A DNA stretch of 64,000 bases from Chthonomonas sp. UBA1950 (GCA_002336105.1 DDEQ01000044.1:70896-134895), one strand, 5' to 3'; positions 35,914-44,657 are shown, numbered from the stretch's first letter. A program made the numbers and translations. Notes: generated by a model not told the origin, from the letters alone.

Positions 35914-37107
35914 ATGAAGCGACTGCGCATCGCGATGTTTTCGGACAGCTCGTTGCCCACTCTCAACGGGGTGAGCATTAGCATTGATGCGCTCGTCAAC
36001 GAACTTCGCGAGCAAGGGCACTCGGTGCACCTGTACTTTGCACGTCATCCGCGTCACAAAGACTCCGATCCTAACACCTACCGGTTTCCCTCGTTACCGT
36101 GTCCCTGGGCTGTGCAATATCCAATTGCCGCTCCGCCATTTCATAGGATTTTGTCTAAGTTTAGGCGGAACGAGTATGACGTAATCCATACGCACACACC
36201 CTTCATTTTGGGGATGGTAGGGTTGAGATGGTCTGAGTCTCACGACCTGCCGATTGTATCAACTTATCACACGCTCTATGATCGGTATGCGCACTATGGA
36301 GCGCTCGTACCAAGGCGATACATTCGGTTTAGGATCGCAAAACATACCAACTTTTATTACAACTCGGTCGATCATGTGATTACGCCGAGCCATGCTTCGC
36401 TCAAGTGGCTCCAACGTCACTCGGTCGAAACTCCTGCAACCGTCATTCCAACTGGATCTCCCAAACGTCGATTCATTAATCGAAGTGAGGCTCGCCAAGA
36501 GTTTGGGATTTCGCCCGAAGCGAAGATCATGCTCTACGTTGGACGGTTAGCTAAAGAAAAAAACCTAGATACGCTGATCGAAATGGCGTCGATTGCCATG
36601 AATCAGGACCCGACGCTGAGACTATGGCTTGTTGGTGACGGTCCATATCGAACCGAGCTTGCGGCGATCGTGAGGCGACTTCGCATCGGAGACCGCGTAA
36701 AGTTTGTCGGCTTTGTTCCAAGGCAGGATGTCGATACGTTCTATGCCGCATCCGATATCTTTGTTTTCCCTTCGATTACCGAGACGCAAGGATTGGTTGT
36801 TCAAGAAGCGATGACCTATGGGCTGCCAGCACTAGCTATCGCTGGTGGCGGCGCAGGCGCGGCGATCGTTGACGGTGTGAACGGCTATGTTGTTCGAAAC
36901 CATGCCGGCGTATTCGCCGAAACGCTTCTATCGGTGATACGAAATCAAGAGGTTTTCGATCGTCTGAGCGATGGAGCGTCCAAATCTATGCGAACAAACT
37001 CGATAGAAGAGATGGCGGAGTCAGTAGTGAACGTATACAATCATGCGATAAAGCAGAGAAATGGCCTTTTGCCGTCTGCCGCAGACCTGAAATCATGGAT
37101 TCTATAG
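35914..37107 (+). CDS. Family 4 glycosyltransferase (diglyceride or lipid glucosyltransferase-like)
   Basis: The 397-residue GT-B enzyme starts RLRIAMFSDSSLPTLNGVSI, typical of GT4 enzymes that glycosylate diacylglycerol or phosphatidyl-inositol acceptors. It continues with IHTHTPFILGMVGLRWSESH and STYHTLYDRYAHYGALVPRR. The C-terminal domain has MLYVGRLAKEKNLDTLIEMA, GDGPYRTELAAIVRRLRIGD and FPSITETQGLVVQEAMTYGL, with the conserved E-x7-E. It probably makes glycolipid or another envelope glycoconjugate. It overlaps the next gene, a polytopic membrane protein, by 13 bp, which suggests coupled function at the membrane. Confidence 0.9.
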   Translation: MKRLRIAMFSDSSLPTLNGVSISIDALVNELREQGHSVHLYFARHPRHKDSDPNTYRFPSLPCPWAVQYPIAAPPFHRILSKFRRNEYDVIHTHTPFILGMVGLRWSESHDLPIVSTYHTLYDRYAHYGALVPRRYIRFRIAKHTNFYYNSVDHVITPSHASLKWLQRHSVETPATVIPTGSPKRRFINRSEARQEFGISPEAKIMLYVGRLAKEKNLDTLIEMASIAMNQDPTLRLWLVGDGPYRTELAAIVRRLRIGDRVKFVGFVPRQDVDTFYAASDIFVFPSITETQGLVVQEAMTYGLPALAIAGGGAGAAIVDGVNGYVVRNHAGVFAETLLSVIRNQEVFDRLSDGASKSMRTNSIEEMAESVVNVYNHAIKQRNGLLPSAADLKSWIL

Positions 37108-38078
37108 TCGATCAACGACGTCAGCTACGCCTCTTTGGCATCCTTCTGGCCGCTTTTTACGTCGTTCAGGTTTCGGTGCCGTTGCTTCCGGTTCCCATAC
37201 CGATGATTCCGGTTGCGAGCATGTTCGTGTCCGTGTTCATCATTTCTCTTCCGATTTTCGCTATCTTTGCCGCTTCGGCTTTGCGATGGACCTGGGGAAG
37301 AGCGCTTGGGGTCGTTGCGACCGGCGCGTTTTTGCAATATGCGCTTGCAGTTGTTAGCCTTGGGGTGAAAGACAACATCCTCAAGGTTTTGCTGTTTTCT
37401 GGTAGTCAGTTGGGGCTGATCGCTTGGTGTCTCGGGATTGGCGCTTTTCTAGCTTCGATCCTGAAAGACAAAAACCTCTTGTTACCCATATCGATCTTTT
37501 TGGCTTTGTTTGATATTTGGCTTGTTTTCGTTCCCGATCTGGTCAGGGTGAGCGCAGTGGCTAGAGGGCATCAAGAAGAACTCGCGAAGATTGCTTTGCA
37601 AGTCCCCAAAGTGGCTTCATTGCCGACCACTGGGCATGCCCAGCCGTTCGCTTTCGTCGGCCCCGCAGACCTTCTTTTCTTGGGCATGTTCTTTGTCGCG
37701 TTATTCCGTTTTCGGATGCGGGCAAAAGAGACACTTCGGGCGATGGTTATCGTCCTTGCTTGCTATCTGCTCTTCGTTTTACTTGCTGGAAACTTGAGTC
37801 TCGGTGGTTACCGTCTCGGTGCTCTTCCTGCTCTAGTCCCTATCGGTCTAGTTATTCTCATCGTCAATCGTAAGGAATTCAGGCTGACACAAGAGGAGAA
37901 GACAACGACGCTCGCTTTGATCTCGTTTGGGTTGGGAGCATTAGCTTGGCGGTTCTATGCTCACCGAAATGACTCCCTCAGCCCTGAGATTGCTCCTCAG
38001 AAACCTCCAGTCCAAGCACCTCTGCAGCCGCCAACTGCTCCAAAGCCAGGTCCTGAGCTACACCCGATTGATGTCTAG
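37095..38078 (+). CDS. Polytopic membrane protein of unknown function
   Basis: The 327-residue product has about eight hydrophobic helices (for example FGILLAAFYVVQVSVPLLPV, MFVSVFIISLPIFAIFAASA, AMVIVLACYLLFVLLAGNL, LGALPALVPIGLVILIVN) and a Pro-rich cytoplasmic or periplasmic tail (APQKPPVQAPLQPPTAPKPG). No transporter signature is recognised. Its start lies within the end of the GT4 gene, so it may serve the same glycolipid pathway. It ends in a 4-bp overlap with a convergent small gene. Confidence 0.75.
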   Translation: MDSIVDQRRQLRLFGILLAAFYVVQVSVPLLPVPIPMIPVASMFVSVFIISLPIFAIFAASALRWTWGRALGVVATGAFLQYALAVVSLGVKDNILKVLLFSGSQLGLIAWCLGIGAFLASILKDKNLLLPISIFLALFDIWLVFVPDLVRVSAVARGHQEELAKIALQVPKVASLPTTGHAQPFAFVGPADLLFLGMFFVALFRFRMRAKETLRAMVIVLACYLLFVLLAGNLSLGGYRLGALPALVPIGLVILIVNRKEFRLTQEEKTTTLALISFGLGALAWRFYAHRNDSLSPEIAPQKPPVQAPLQPPTAPKPGPELHPIDV

Positions 38079-38470
38079 GGATCTTTCCGCACGATTGTGA
38101 CAACGCCGGTGACGTAGCTGTTCCTATCATCAAGAGCTAGGAAAGTGAAGTCAAAACCTCGGTCGGTGTCTTTAATCGTATGGCTTGCTTGCATCCCGAC
38201 TGCTACTTCATTTTCCCAAGCTCGGGTGACTTCTTGTTTAACCATTTCCATGTTCACCCCGTTCACTTTCATCTTGGTGACGACGTTGATCATGCGGTAC
38301 ATCGGGCCGTCTTGATTCTGTCGATTGATTCGCAAATAGGGGATCGTGTGAAGGGCTCGGTTCCATTCAGTTAGCCAAACACGAAGCTCCCGATTGGCAA
38401 CCGGGGAAAAGACCTGAGTGCACCGAACATATGCTAAACCGATTTCATTTGGACGACAGAGCCGACTCAC
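38075..38470 (-). CDS. Small conserved-looking hypothetical protein
   Basis: From GTG 38470 the 131-residue protein has mixed alpha/beta character with few motifs: RELRVWLTEWNRALHTIPYL, YRMINVVTKMKVNGVNMEMV, and a C-terminal RGFDFTFLALDDRNSYVTGV that resembles a beta hairpin. There is no signal peptide in this frame. Codon use is like the neighbours, and it fills the gap between convergent genes, so I take it as real. The function is unknown. Confidence 0.6.
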   Translation of the reverse strand: MSRLCRPNEIGLAYVRCTQVFSPVANRELRVWLTEWNRALHTIPYLRINRQNQDGPMYRMINVVTKMKVNGVNMEMVKQEVTRAWENEVAVGMQASHTIKDTDRGFDFTFLALDDRNSYVTGVVTIVRKDP

Positions 38471-38562
38471 TGTGTTGTGAATATCGGTCTTTTTGTGCCT
38501 AATCCTAAGAAGGGTTGGCCCTAATATTAGGCGAATATCTGAGTAAGAGCCATAAGAACCGG

Positions 38563-38596
38563 TTTGGGCAGGAAACCCATAGGTTTCCAGCCCAAA
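38563..38596. repeat. Strong inverted repeat near the 3' end of the glutamine-amidotransferase gene
   Basis: The arms 38563-38577 and 38582-38596 pair over 14 positions with one mismatch (A-A) and a 4-nt loop. On the plus strand A residues follow the stem; on the minus strand, the direction of the adjacent gene, the T run comes before the stem. It is therefore not a standard intrinsic terminator, but could act as a 3' stabiliser. Confidence 0.5.
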
Positions 38597-38599
38597 AAA

Positions 38600-39304
38600 T
38601 TACTTGGATGACGCGTAGGCTGCAGCTGCCTGAACGAAGGCTTTCAGAATGTTCTTTGTTGCCTCGTCGTCAGCGGTTCTCTCGGGGTGCCACTGCAACC
38701 CAACCAACCAAGGATGATCGGTGGCTTCGATGGCTTCAATCGTTCCGTCGTCCCCGCTTGCCACGACTTTGAGGCCATCTCCAACTTTGCCCACCGCTTG
38801 GTGGTGATAGCTACGCCCTTCGATCTTTTTGGTGGCTGCAGCAGAAGCTAATATAGATGAATCCTCCACCGCGTAGGCTTGCATCGTGCCGCCTGAATGG
38901 GTTTCGTGACCCACAACATCTGGCAAGTGTTGAATCAATGTCCCGCCACGAACAACATTGAGGAATTGGCAGCCATAGCAAATGCCAAGAATCGGCATAT
39001 TGGGGGACGCCGCTTTGAAGAGTGCTTCTTCGCCTTCAAACCTCCGAGGGTCTTGTAGTTCGACCTTAGGATGATTCTCTTCGCCAAACTTCGCGGCATC
39101 GATGTCGTTCCCACCTGGAATGATCCAACCATCAATGAGCTTGGCGATCTGCTCCATGTCAGCCATTGGGGGAATTAGTATCGGCGTTCCTCCGGCATCA
39201 ACCACAACCTGAGCGTAATTCCAATTTAACTTTAGCGAACCAAGAGTTCGGGTGTCGTTCGGGTTGAATTCGCTATCGACTGAGATTCCAATCAGGGGTT
39301 TCAT
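38600..39304 (-). CDS. Class I glutamine amidotransferase-like hydrolase (gamma-glutamyl-GABA hydrolase family)
   Basis: The 234-residue protein has the peptidase C26 pattern: PLIGISVDSEFN, DGWIIPGGNDIDA, the nucleophile elbow ILGICYGCQFLNVVRGGTLI (Cys in GICYG), and HPERTADD (catalytic His and Glu). The family includes PuuD, which cleaves gamma-glutamyl-GABA, and other amidohydrolases. No putrescine genes are near, so the substrate is open. purC lies 16 bp upstream on the same strand and may be co-transcribed. Confidence 0.9.
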   Translation of the reverse strand: MKPLIGISVDSEFNPNDTRTLGSLKLNWNYAQVVVDAGGTPILIPPMADMEQIAKLIDGWIIPGGNDIDAAKFGEENHPKVELQDPRRFEGEEALFKAASPNMPILGICYGCQFLNVVRGGTLIQHLPDVVGHETHSGGTMQAYAVEDSSILASAAATKKIEGRSYHHQAVGKVGDGLKVVASGDDGTIEAIEATDHPWLVGLQWHPERTADDEATKNILKAFVQAAAAYASSK

Positions 39305-39320
39305 AAGGTGTGATTATGGT

Positions 39321-40205
39321 TCATGCAAGAGGATGTCCGGTGATCCTCTCGTATGCTTCCAGGTATTTCGCCCTTGTGTTAGCAATGACGTCCTCAGGAA
39401 GTTCTGGACCTGGGGGCTGCTTGTTAAAGCCGATTTGCTCCAGCCAGTCCCGAAGGTATTGCTTGTCAAAGCTCGGTTGGCTCTTTCCGGGCGCGTACTG
39501 CGAAGCCTCCCAATATCGCGAGCTATCTGGCGTGAGTGCTTCGTCAATCCAAATTATGCCGTCGTCGGTATAACCAAATTCAAATTTTGTATCCGCGAGG
39601 ATGATCCCTTTTGTGGCGGCATATTCGTTGGCTTTGGTGAACAAGGCTAAAGTCCAATCGCGCACCGTTTCGGCGGTTTCTTTGCCGACAAGGTCAACGG
39701 TTTGTCGCCAGCTGAGATTCATGTCATGCCCCTCTTCGGCTTTTGTGGCTGGGGTGAAGATTGGCTCAAGCAACTTCTGAGAATCAACCAGTCCTTCAGG
39801 CAACGCAAGCTCGTGAACGTTCACGCCTTGTGCTTTGTACTCTTTGAACAACGAGCCTGAGATATAGCCTCTTGCGACGCACTCGATGGGAAGTGGCTTT
39901 GCTTTTCGAGCGATGGTCGTTCTTCCAGCTAGTTCTGGCTCTGGTCGGCGCTTAGCGATTTCGGCATCGTCGGTCGAGATAATATGACTTGGGCAGACTT
40001 CCGCTAGTTTCTCGAACCAGAAGGCGCTCATTTGATTGAGGATTCGGCCTTTGTCGGGCACGCCGTTCGCCATGATGACATCGAACGCCGAAATACGGTC
40101 AGTTGCGATGATCAGTAACTCGTTTCCAAGATCGTATACTTCACGCACTTTTCCGATTCGGGGGGCGGGAAGTCCGGGCAAACTCGTTCTAAGCAAAGGA
40201 GCCAT
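39321..40205 (-). CDS. purC: Phosphoribosylaminoimidazole-succinocarboxamide synthase (SAICAR synthetase)
   Basis: The 294-residue protein matches full-length PurC: GKVREVYDLGNELLIIATDR (nucleotide loop), ISAFDVIMANGVPDKGRIL, PIECVARGYISGSLFKEY, DTKFEFGYTDDGIIWIDEAL (metal and substrate site) and TPDSSRYW. It joins aspartate to CAIR in de novo purine synthesis. It is divergent from argB with 37 bp between starts, a small shared promoter region. No other pur gene is in the window. Confidence 0.96.
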   Translation of the reverse strand: MAPLLRTSLPGLPAPRIGKVREVYDLGNELLIIATDRISAFDVIMANGVPDKGRILNQMSAFWFEKLAEVCPSHIISTDDAEIAKRRPEPELAGRTTIARKAKPLPIECVARGYISGSLFKEYKAQGVNVHELALPEGLVDSQKLLEPIFTPATKAEEGHDMNLSWRQTVDLVGKETAETVRDWTLALFTKANEYAATKGIILADTKFEFGYTDDGIIWIDEALTPDSSRYWEASQYAPGKSQPSFDKQYLRDWLEQIGFNKQPPGPELPEDVIANTRAKYLEAYERITGHPLA

Positions 40206-40242
40206 ATCTCATTGTGGCGCATGGGTGAGCCACAATGATCTT

Positions 40243-41094
40243 ATGTCCGACGCTCAGTTGCATGGCGACATTTTGAATCAGGCGCTCCCGTACATTCAGT
40301 CCTTTCGCGGTCAAACCTTTGTGGTGAAATATGGCGGAAGCGCAATGCGGGATGCTTCTCTGATGGAAGGCGTAATCCGCAATGTTCTCCTCCTTCAACT
40401 TGTTGGTATCAATGTGATTCTCGTCCATGGCGGCGGCCCCGAGATTGATACTTGGCTGGGCAAACTCGGAATCGAGAAGAAGACTCTCGGTGGGCTTCGA
40501 GTCACCGACGAAGCAACAATGGACGTCGTTGAGATGGCGCTCGCCGGTAGAGCGAACAAGGCGTTGGTTTCAGAGCTTCAACACCTCGGCGGCAAAGCCG
40601 TCGGTTTGTCTGGGCGCGATGGCAACCTATTGATTGGAGAAGCAATATCTGAAGAACTCGGAAGAGTTGGGAAAGTCACGCGGGTCAACGCCGAAATTCT
40701 GAGCACGATGACAGAGGCTGGGTACATACCTATTGTCTGCTCGGTTGCTACCGATAGCAATTACAAACCGCTCAACATCAATGCAGATAGTGCCGCTTCT
40801 GCTATTGCGGCTGAGCTCAAGGCGGGCAAGCTGATTCTATTGACCGATACGAACGGTGTTCTAAGCGACAAAGATGACGCGCACTCCACGCTGACGCATT
40901 TGTCAAAGAACGAAGCGAAGAGCATGATTGACTCTGGTCGTGCAGATCGCGGCATGATTCCCAAACTTGAAGCTGCGATGAGCGCGATTGAGGCTGGGGT
41001 CGGAAGCGTTCACATGATCAATGGTGGAACGCCGAACGCCCTATTGGTGGAAGTCTTCACCGATACTGGCATCGGCACCATGATGAGTAGCTAG
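40243..41094 (+). CDS. argB: Acetylglutamate kinase
   Basis: I start the gene at ATG 40243, which gives MSDAQLHGDILNQALPYIQS, the normal ArgB N-terminus, and 283 residues; the longer frame from 40036 overlaps purC. Motifs are FVVKYGGSAMRD (phosphate-binding Lys-Tyr-Gly-Gly), ILVHGGGPEID, GLRVTDEATMDVVEMALAGR, LNINADSAASAIAAELKA and ILLTDTNGVLSD. It phosphorylates N-acetylglutamate in arginine synthesis. There are no other arg genes in the window. Confidence 0.96.
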   Translation: MSDAQLHGDILNQALPYIQSFRGQTFVVKYGGSAMRDASLMEGVIRNVLLLQLVGINVILVHGGGPEIDTWLGKLGIEKKTLGGLRVTDEATMDVVEMALAGRANKALVSELQHLGGKAVGLSGRDGNLLIGEAISEELGRVGKVTRVNAEILSTMTEAGYIPIVCSVATDSNYKPLNINADSAASAIAAELKAGKLILLTDTNGVLSDKDDAHSTLTHLSKNEAKSMIDSGRADRGMIPKLEAAMSAIEAGVGSVHMINGGTPNALLVEVFTDTGIGTMMSS

Positions 41095-41097
41095 TCT

Positions 41098-41766
41098 TTA
41101 GCGACAACCTTCGGTTGCCCGAATGACTGCGGGATCGTCTGGAGTGAATTCCCACATCCCGCACATAAAGTCTTGAACAAGATTCTGTTTTGCGCTCGGG
41201 CTGGTCGCTTCGAGACTCTCCAGAAGGAATAGGTTCAGCGGCACCGGAGAAAGGTCGGGACTCAAGGCTGGCTGCTCATACGTATCTGTGAGGTGAACAG
41301 CGTCTTGCCTAGCGAAGAAACTTAACCGTTCAGACCGAATACGGCGGTCTTCTTCCGTCAGTGCGTCTTGTAGTCGCTCGACTTCAAGAATAGCTCCTCG
41401 GAACGGCACCCCATAGAACTGAGCATCGAGTCGAAGTTGAGAGATTCCGGATCGCAGCAGACGCGACCCTAGCCCAGATCGCTTTACAGAAGGATCGACG
41501 GCGAGATATATGAGCCAACCTAGCTGGGCCTTCGGAGCGAACATGTTGAGGGCCATGCCGACGACTTGGGTTTCGGACTCGACAATAAGAAGGTGTCGAG
41601 TTCGATGTTGTACTCTCGCCGAAATGAGCAGTGGATCAGTATGTCTAGCCATCCGATCAAGTGGCTCGCGTTCTTCTATCGGGAAAGAGCGCTCGTACAA
41701 CGACATCGCGTCTGAGAAGCTGGGGTCATGAGAACTCAGAAGTTCCCTTATTCGGAAATCAGACAT
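41098..41766 (-). CDS. GNAT-family acetyltransferase
   Basis: The 222-residue protein has GNAT motif A: YLAVDPSVKRSGLGSRLLRS (acetyl-CoA pyrophosphate loop R/Q-x-x-G-x-G/A), preceded by HLLIVESETQVVGMALNMFA. A longer C-terminal half with FRGAILEVERLQDALTEEDR follows. The substrate is unknown. It overlaps tmk by 8 bp on the same strand, so it belongs to the leftward tmk transcript. Confidence 0.85.
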   Translation of the reverse strand: MSDFRIRELLSSHDPSFSDAMSLYERSFPIEEREPLDRMARHTDPLLISARVQHRTRHLLIVESETQVVGMALNMFAPKAQLGWLIYLAVDPSVKRSGLGSRLLRSGISQLRLDAQFYGVPFRGAILEVERLQDALTEEDRRIRSERLSFFARQDAVHLTDTYEQPALSPDLSPVPLNLFLLESLEATSPSAKQNLVQDFMCGMWEFTPDDPAVIRATEGCR

Positions 41767-42346
41767 AAGACAACGCGTGCGAAAGAATCTCCGTTGGGCA
41801 GCGAGAAGCGTCGAGGATTCGCCACCGCTCGGGTGACAGTGCGGCTTCGGCTAAGAAGCCGTTACGTATCTTTCGGTGAAACTCGATAGGCTCAGAATCA
41901 AGGCGGTCTTTGTCTTGAATTCGAGCCAGCCCAATCTCTGGTTCGAGATCCAGCAGGAAAGTTAGGTCCGGCACCAACCCGCCTGTGGCAAAACGGTTCC
42001 ATGCGCGCAAGGTTTCGAGATCAAGGCCTCGTCCGTACCCTTGGTAGACCACTGTGCTATCTGCATGTCGGTCGCACAATACGACACCTCCAAGTTCAAG
42101 GTGTGGCTGTATGATGGTTGCCACATGTTGAGAACGGTCGGCCAAAAACAAGAAAAGCTCGCATTTGGGGTCAAGCGTTTCCCCGTGAAGGAGAATCTCG
42201 CGGATAGATTTTCCGACGCTACCTGCTCCCGGTTCACGAGTCACCAGAACATCCTTTCCTTTCGCTTTGAGGTGCTCGGCTACCGACTTGATGAGAGTGG
42301 TTTTTCCTGCTCCTTCCGGCCCCTCAAAAGTGATGAACATACCCAT
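41759..42346 (-). CDS. tmk: Thymidylate kinase
   Basis: The 195-residue kinase starts MGMFITFEGPEGAGKTTLIK (P-loop), with VLVTREPGAG (dTMP site), LFLFLADRSQHV, VLCDRHADSTVVYQGYGRGL (DR(Y/H) motif) and DLTFLLDLEPEIGLARI. It makes dTDP from dTMP. With the flavin-dependent synthase thyX at 53 kb it covers thymidylate supply. It is followed by a GNAT gene (8 bp overlap) and preceded by a DUF2314-like gene (12 bp gap). Confidence 0.95.
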   Translation of the reverse strand: MGMFITFEGPEGAGKTTLIKSVAEHLKAKGKDVLVTREPGAGSVGKSIREILLHGETLDPKCELFLFLADRSQHVATIIQPHLELGGVVLCDRHADSTVVYQGYGRGLDLETLRAWNRFATGGLVPDLTFLLDLEPEIGLARIQDKDRLDSEPIEFHRKIRNGFLAEAALSPERWRILDASRCPTEILSHALSYV

Positions 42347-42358
42347 GAGTTTAGACCT

Positions 42359-42772
42359 TCAGCGGTTGGTGTAACCACCGCGCAAGGTTCCATCGGGGTC
42401 TCTGATCAACCAATCTACAACCGCTTCCATTTTGACCTGAAGCAAATCACCCTTCTTGGCTTTCAGACTAATGGGGTCTTGATCTAGTGTGCCTTCAACC
42501 GTTTGATCCTTCCGGGTCGGGTTCTTAAGCCAAAGATATTCAGGCCCCATATCGGTGGCGAACTTTGCTTTTATGGCGAAACGTTGACCAGGTTTAGCTT
42601 GCGATAACTCATCAAAAAACTGAGGCAATTGCTTTTGAGCTACTTTAGCTGCCTGCAGTCTGGGATCTCCGGTAACTTTGCCGTAGATCGCCAACCCCTT
42701 CAGAAACGGGATCGACACGAGTCCGCAAACGATCAGTATGAGCATTGCCTTCCAGATGCGCGGAAATTTCAC
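42359..42772 (-). CDS. Membrane-anchored DUF2314-like protein
   Basis: The 137-residue protein has one N-terminal hydrophobic helix (AMLILIVCGLVSIPFLKGLA) and then a small domain with the DUF2314 look: FAIKAKFATDMGPEYLWLKN, VEGTLDQDPISLKAKKGDLL and VVDWLIRDPDGTLRGGYTNR. DUF2314 is a compact domain of unknown function. The gene overlaps the upstream deacetylase-like gene by 4 bp (ATGA) and lies 12 bp before tmk. Confidence 0.78.
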   Translation of the reverse strand: MKFPRIWKAMLILIVCGLVSIPFLKGLAIYGKVTGDPRLQAAKVAQKQLPQFFDELSQAKPGQRFAIKAKFATDMGPEYLWLKNPTRKDQTVEGTLDQDPISLKAKKGDLLQVKMEAVVDWLIRDPDGTLRGGYTNR

Positions 42773-43383
42773 TGCGCAACCTTTTGGAGCATAGAGGCAA
42801 TCTCACCGATGGGAGCTACTTCTACGCTGGATTCACTCAGTTTCTCAAGCAAGTAGAAAGAGATTGAGGCAGGAACACGAACTATGGTCCAGCCAAGCGC
42901 TTCGCCCTCAAATGCTTCAAGCCAAGCTTCACCGTCAACCGAGAGAAGGTTCTTGAAGGCATAGGGAGGTTGGTTGGTGCCCACCACCATCGAGACCACA
43001 TGTTCGAAAGCAACTCGAACGACCTTAACGTAATCGCCATCGGCGCATAACGTAGACAGTCCAGGAAGCAAAGCCGTTTTGGGCACGGACTCAAACTCGT
43101 TCTCAAGGAATTGCTGAGTCATGTGAAGGTCTTGTTCGACCATTCGGTTTGTCCAATTTAGAAGCTGACCACCGTATTCGTATCCGTGTAGCGATGCGTT
43201 CGCTAGTTCATGGCCGTCATCGACCGCAGTTCTCCACTGCTGGAAATCCTGCACCACCATTTGGCCGGAGACGCCAAAAGTGACTCTCAGCTTTTGGCGT
43301 CTAAGTTCCGGTAGCAACAGTGAAAGGAGCGCAGGTGTTGCGCCTTCTACCACCAGTGATACAACTGACACATTTGCGGGCAT
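42769..43383 (-). CDS. Degenerate polysaccharide-deacetylase-like (NodB fold) protein
   Basis: The 204-residue protein keeps the outline of the NodB barrel: SVVSLVVEGATPALLSLLLP in the place of the TFDDG motif, FGVSGQMVVQDFQQWRTAVD, GHELANASLHGYEYGGQLLN where active enzymes have HSxxH, and TALLPGLSTLCADGDYVKV. Both catalytic/metal Asp of motif 1 and the first His of motif 2 are missing, so deacetylase activity is unlikely; a sugar-binding or structural role is more plausible. No signal peptide is seen. It is co-transcribed with the DUF2314-like gene (4 bp overlap). Confidence 0.65.
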   Translation of the reverse strand: MPANVSVVSLVVEGATPALLSLLLPELRRQKLRVTFGVSGQMVVQDFQQWRTAVDDGHELANASLHGYEYGGQLLNWTNRMVEQDLHMTQQFLENEFESVPKTALLPGLSTLCADGDYVKVVRVAFEHVVSMVVGTNQPPYAFKNLLSVDGEAWLEAFEGEALGWTIVRVPASISFYLLEKLSESSVEVAPIGEIASMLQKVAQ

Positions 43384-43417
43384 CCTTCGCGAGTATAACC
43401 CTTTCGGACTGCCTGAA

Positions 43418-43801
43418 TTACTCAGTTGTTGTAGGTAACTTGCGTTTTGTCCAGCCAGTCCAGCCTTCGGCCATGCTTACAACAGACTCAAATCCCATTT
43501 CCTGAAGTGCTTTTCCGGCAAGTGCAGATCGGTGACCACCTCCGCAATAAAGCAAGACATTCTGGGTTCGATCTTCCAGGCGTAGGTCGCGTTTATAGTG
43601 CTCCAAGTCTGCCTTCACTTCAAGAAACCCGCGGGGAATATTGATTGCTCCTTCCAGATGTCCTGCTGCAAATTCATCTGGCTCTCTAACGTCAAGAAGC
43701 AAGTGTGTTCCGGCAACCTGAATGTCTCTCGCTTCGTCAGGGCTTACTTCGGGGACCGTTTTGAGGGCTTCATCAACAAAGTCCTTGAGTGATTTGGGCA
43801 T
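43418..43801 (-). CDS. Rhodanese-like sulphurtransferase
   Basis: The start at 43801 (MPKSLKDFVDEALKTVPEVS) is preferred to 43819, which adds only six residues. The single rhodanese domain has LLLDVREPDEFAAGHLEGAI (CH2A) and the active loop VLLYCGGGHRSALAGKALQE with the persulphide Cys, then GFESVVSMAEGWTGWTKR. Proteins of this size transfer sulphane sulphur or act in thiol signalling. It lies 19 bp downstream of the metallophosphoesterase gene and probably shares its transcript. Confidence 0.9.
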   Translation of the reverse strand: MPKSLKDFVDEALKTVPEVSPDEARDIQVAGTHLLLDVREPDEFAAGHLEGAINIPRGFLEVKADLEHYKRDLRLEDRTQNVLLYCGGGHRSALAGKALQEMGFESVVSMAEGWTGWTKRKLPTTTE

Positions 43802-43820
43802 AGGCAAGTTATGACACAAG

Positions 43821-44630
43821 CTATGCCGAACTGATGGTTAGCAGATTGACTTCAGAAGGGCAGAACAGCCGCATTGGAATTCCTGTTGTGCCGATGCCAC
43901 TAGATACATAGAGAGGAATATGTGCGTTGGGGTAAAAGCCGTCGATGTAGTTGCGTGCGCCAGGGGGAGTGTGAACAGAAATACCACCAGGCAAACAGAT
44001 TTGGCCGCCGTGACTATGGCCACTGATTTGCAAGCTGACATGTTTAAGTTGCTTCACAACATAGTCAGGTTCATGATAAAGGACAAGCGTTGAATGAGGG
44101 AAAAACCGTGGATCAGCTATATTTGGTGCGGCGGCTCCACCATCATTCATGCCGACAAGCATGTAGCCGTCAAGATCTAGACCTTCATTCACTAGTATCG
44201 GTGCACCGACCTTTTTCCCGGTCTCAACGATAAACCGGTCTAGACCGGTGGCGACATCATGATTCCCAAGGATGGATGCGGTTGGACATTCTAGGCTTGC
44301 GAGCCGCTTGAGGAACGTCTTTGTTCGAGCTTGCGATTCTGGAAGGTTGAATGTCGCGAAGTCACCCGTAAAGACAACAAGATCCGGCTTTTCTGCTCGA
44401 AGCGTTTCAATTCCGTTCAGTGCTTTCAGGAGGGCATGATCGCGGTCCAGGTGGATGTCGGTAATCTGCCCGACTTTGATGGTGCCCCCTTTCCAGTTAG
44501 GAACCTTCAAAGCTTCGCGTCGCAACCGGACGCTTTCGTAGTTGAGGATGCCATCGCCGACAAGCGCCGCTGTACCGGACAATAAGGCATAGCGTAGAAT
44601 TTGTCGGCGCGTGAGGGGACGTTTTGGCAA
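43821..44630 (-). CDS. Exported metallophosphoesterase (YkuE-like)
   Basis: The 269-residue protein begins with a twin-arginine-like leader (RPLTRRQILRYALLSGTAAL) followed by a calcineurin-type domain: GQITDIHLD (D-x-H), VVFTGDF (GD), ILGNHDVA (GNHD), and LQISGHSHGGQICLPGG (GHSH, ending with the GGQI typical of this subfamily). YkuE-type enzymes act on lipid A precursors or other envelope phosphoesters. The leader suggests export by Tat with metal loaded in the cytoplasm. Confidence 0.91.
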   Translation of the reverse strand: MPKRPLTRRQILRYALLSGTAALVGDGILNYESVRLRREALKVPNWKGGTIKVGQITDIHLDRDHALLKALNGIETLRAEKPDLVVFTGDFATFNLPESQARTKTFLKRLASLECPTASILGNHDVATGLDRFIVETGKKVGAPILVNEGLDLDGYMLVGMNDGGAAAPNIADPRFFPHSTLVLYHEPDYVVKQLKHVSLQISGHSHGGQICLPGGISVHTPPGARNYIDGFYPNAHIPLYVSSGIGTTGIPMRLFCPSEVNLLTISSA

Positions 44631-44657
44631 ACCAGTTACTATCTACAATCGGATGTT

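Noticed and set aside
38518..38535. 12-bp match TAATATTAGGCG shared (inverted) with bases near 55910
   Set aside because: Many 12-mer matches are expected by chance in 64 kb, and the core is an AT-rich palindrome.
40036..40242. N-terminal extension of argB
   Set aside because: It lies over the start of purC and has no ArgB homology. The ATG at 40243 gives the standard N-terminus.
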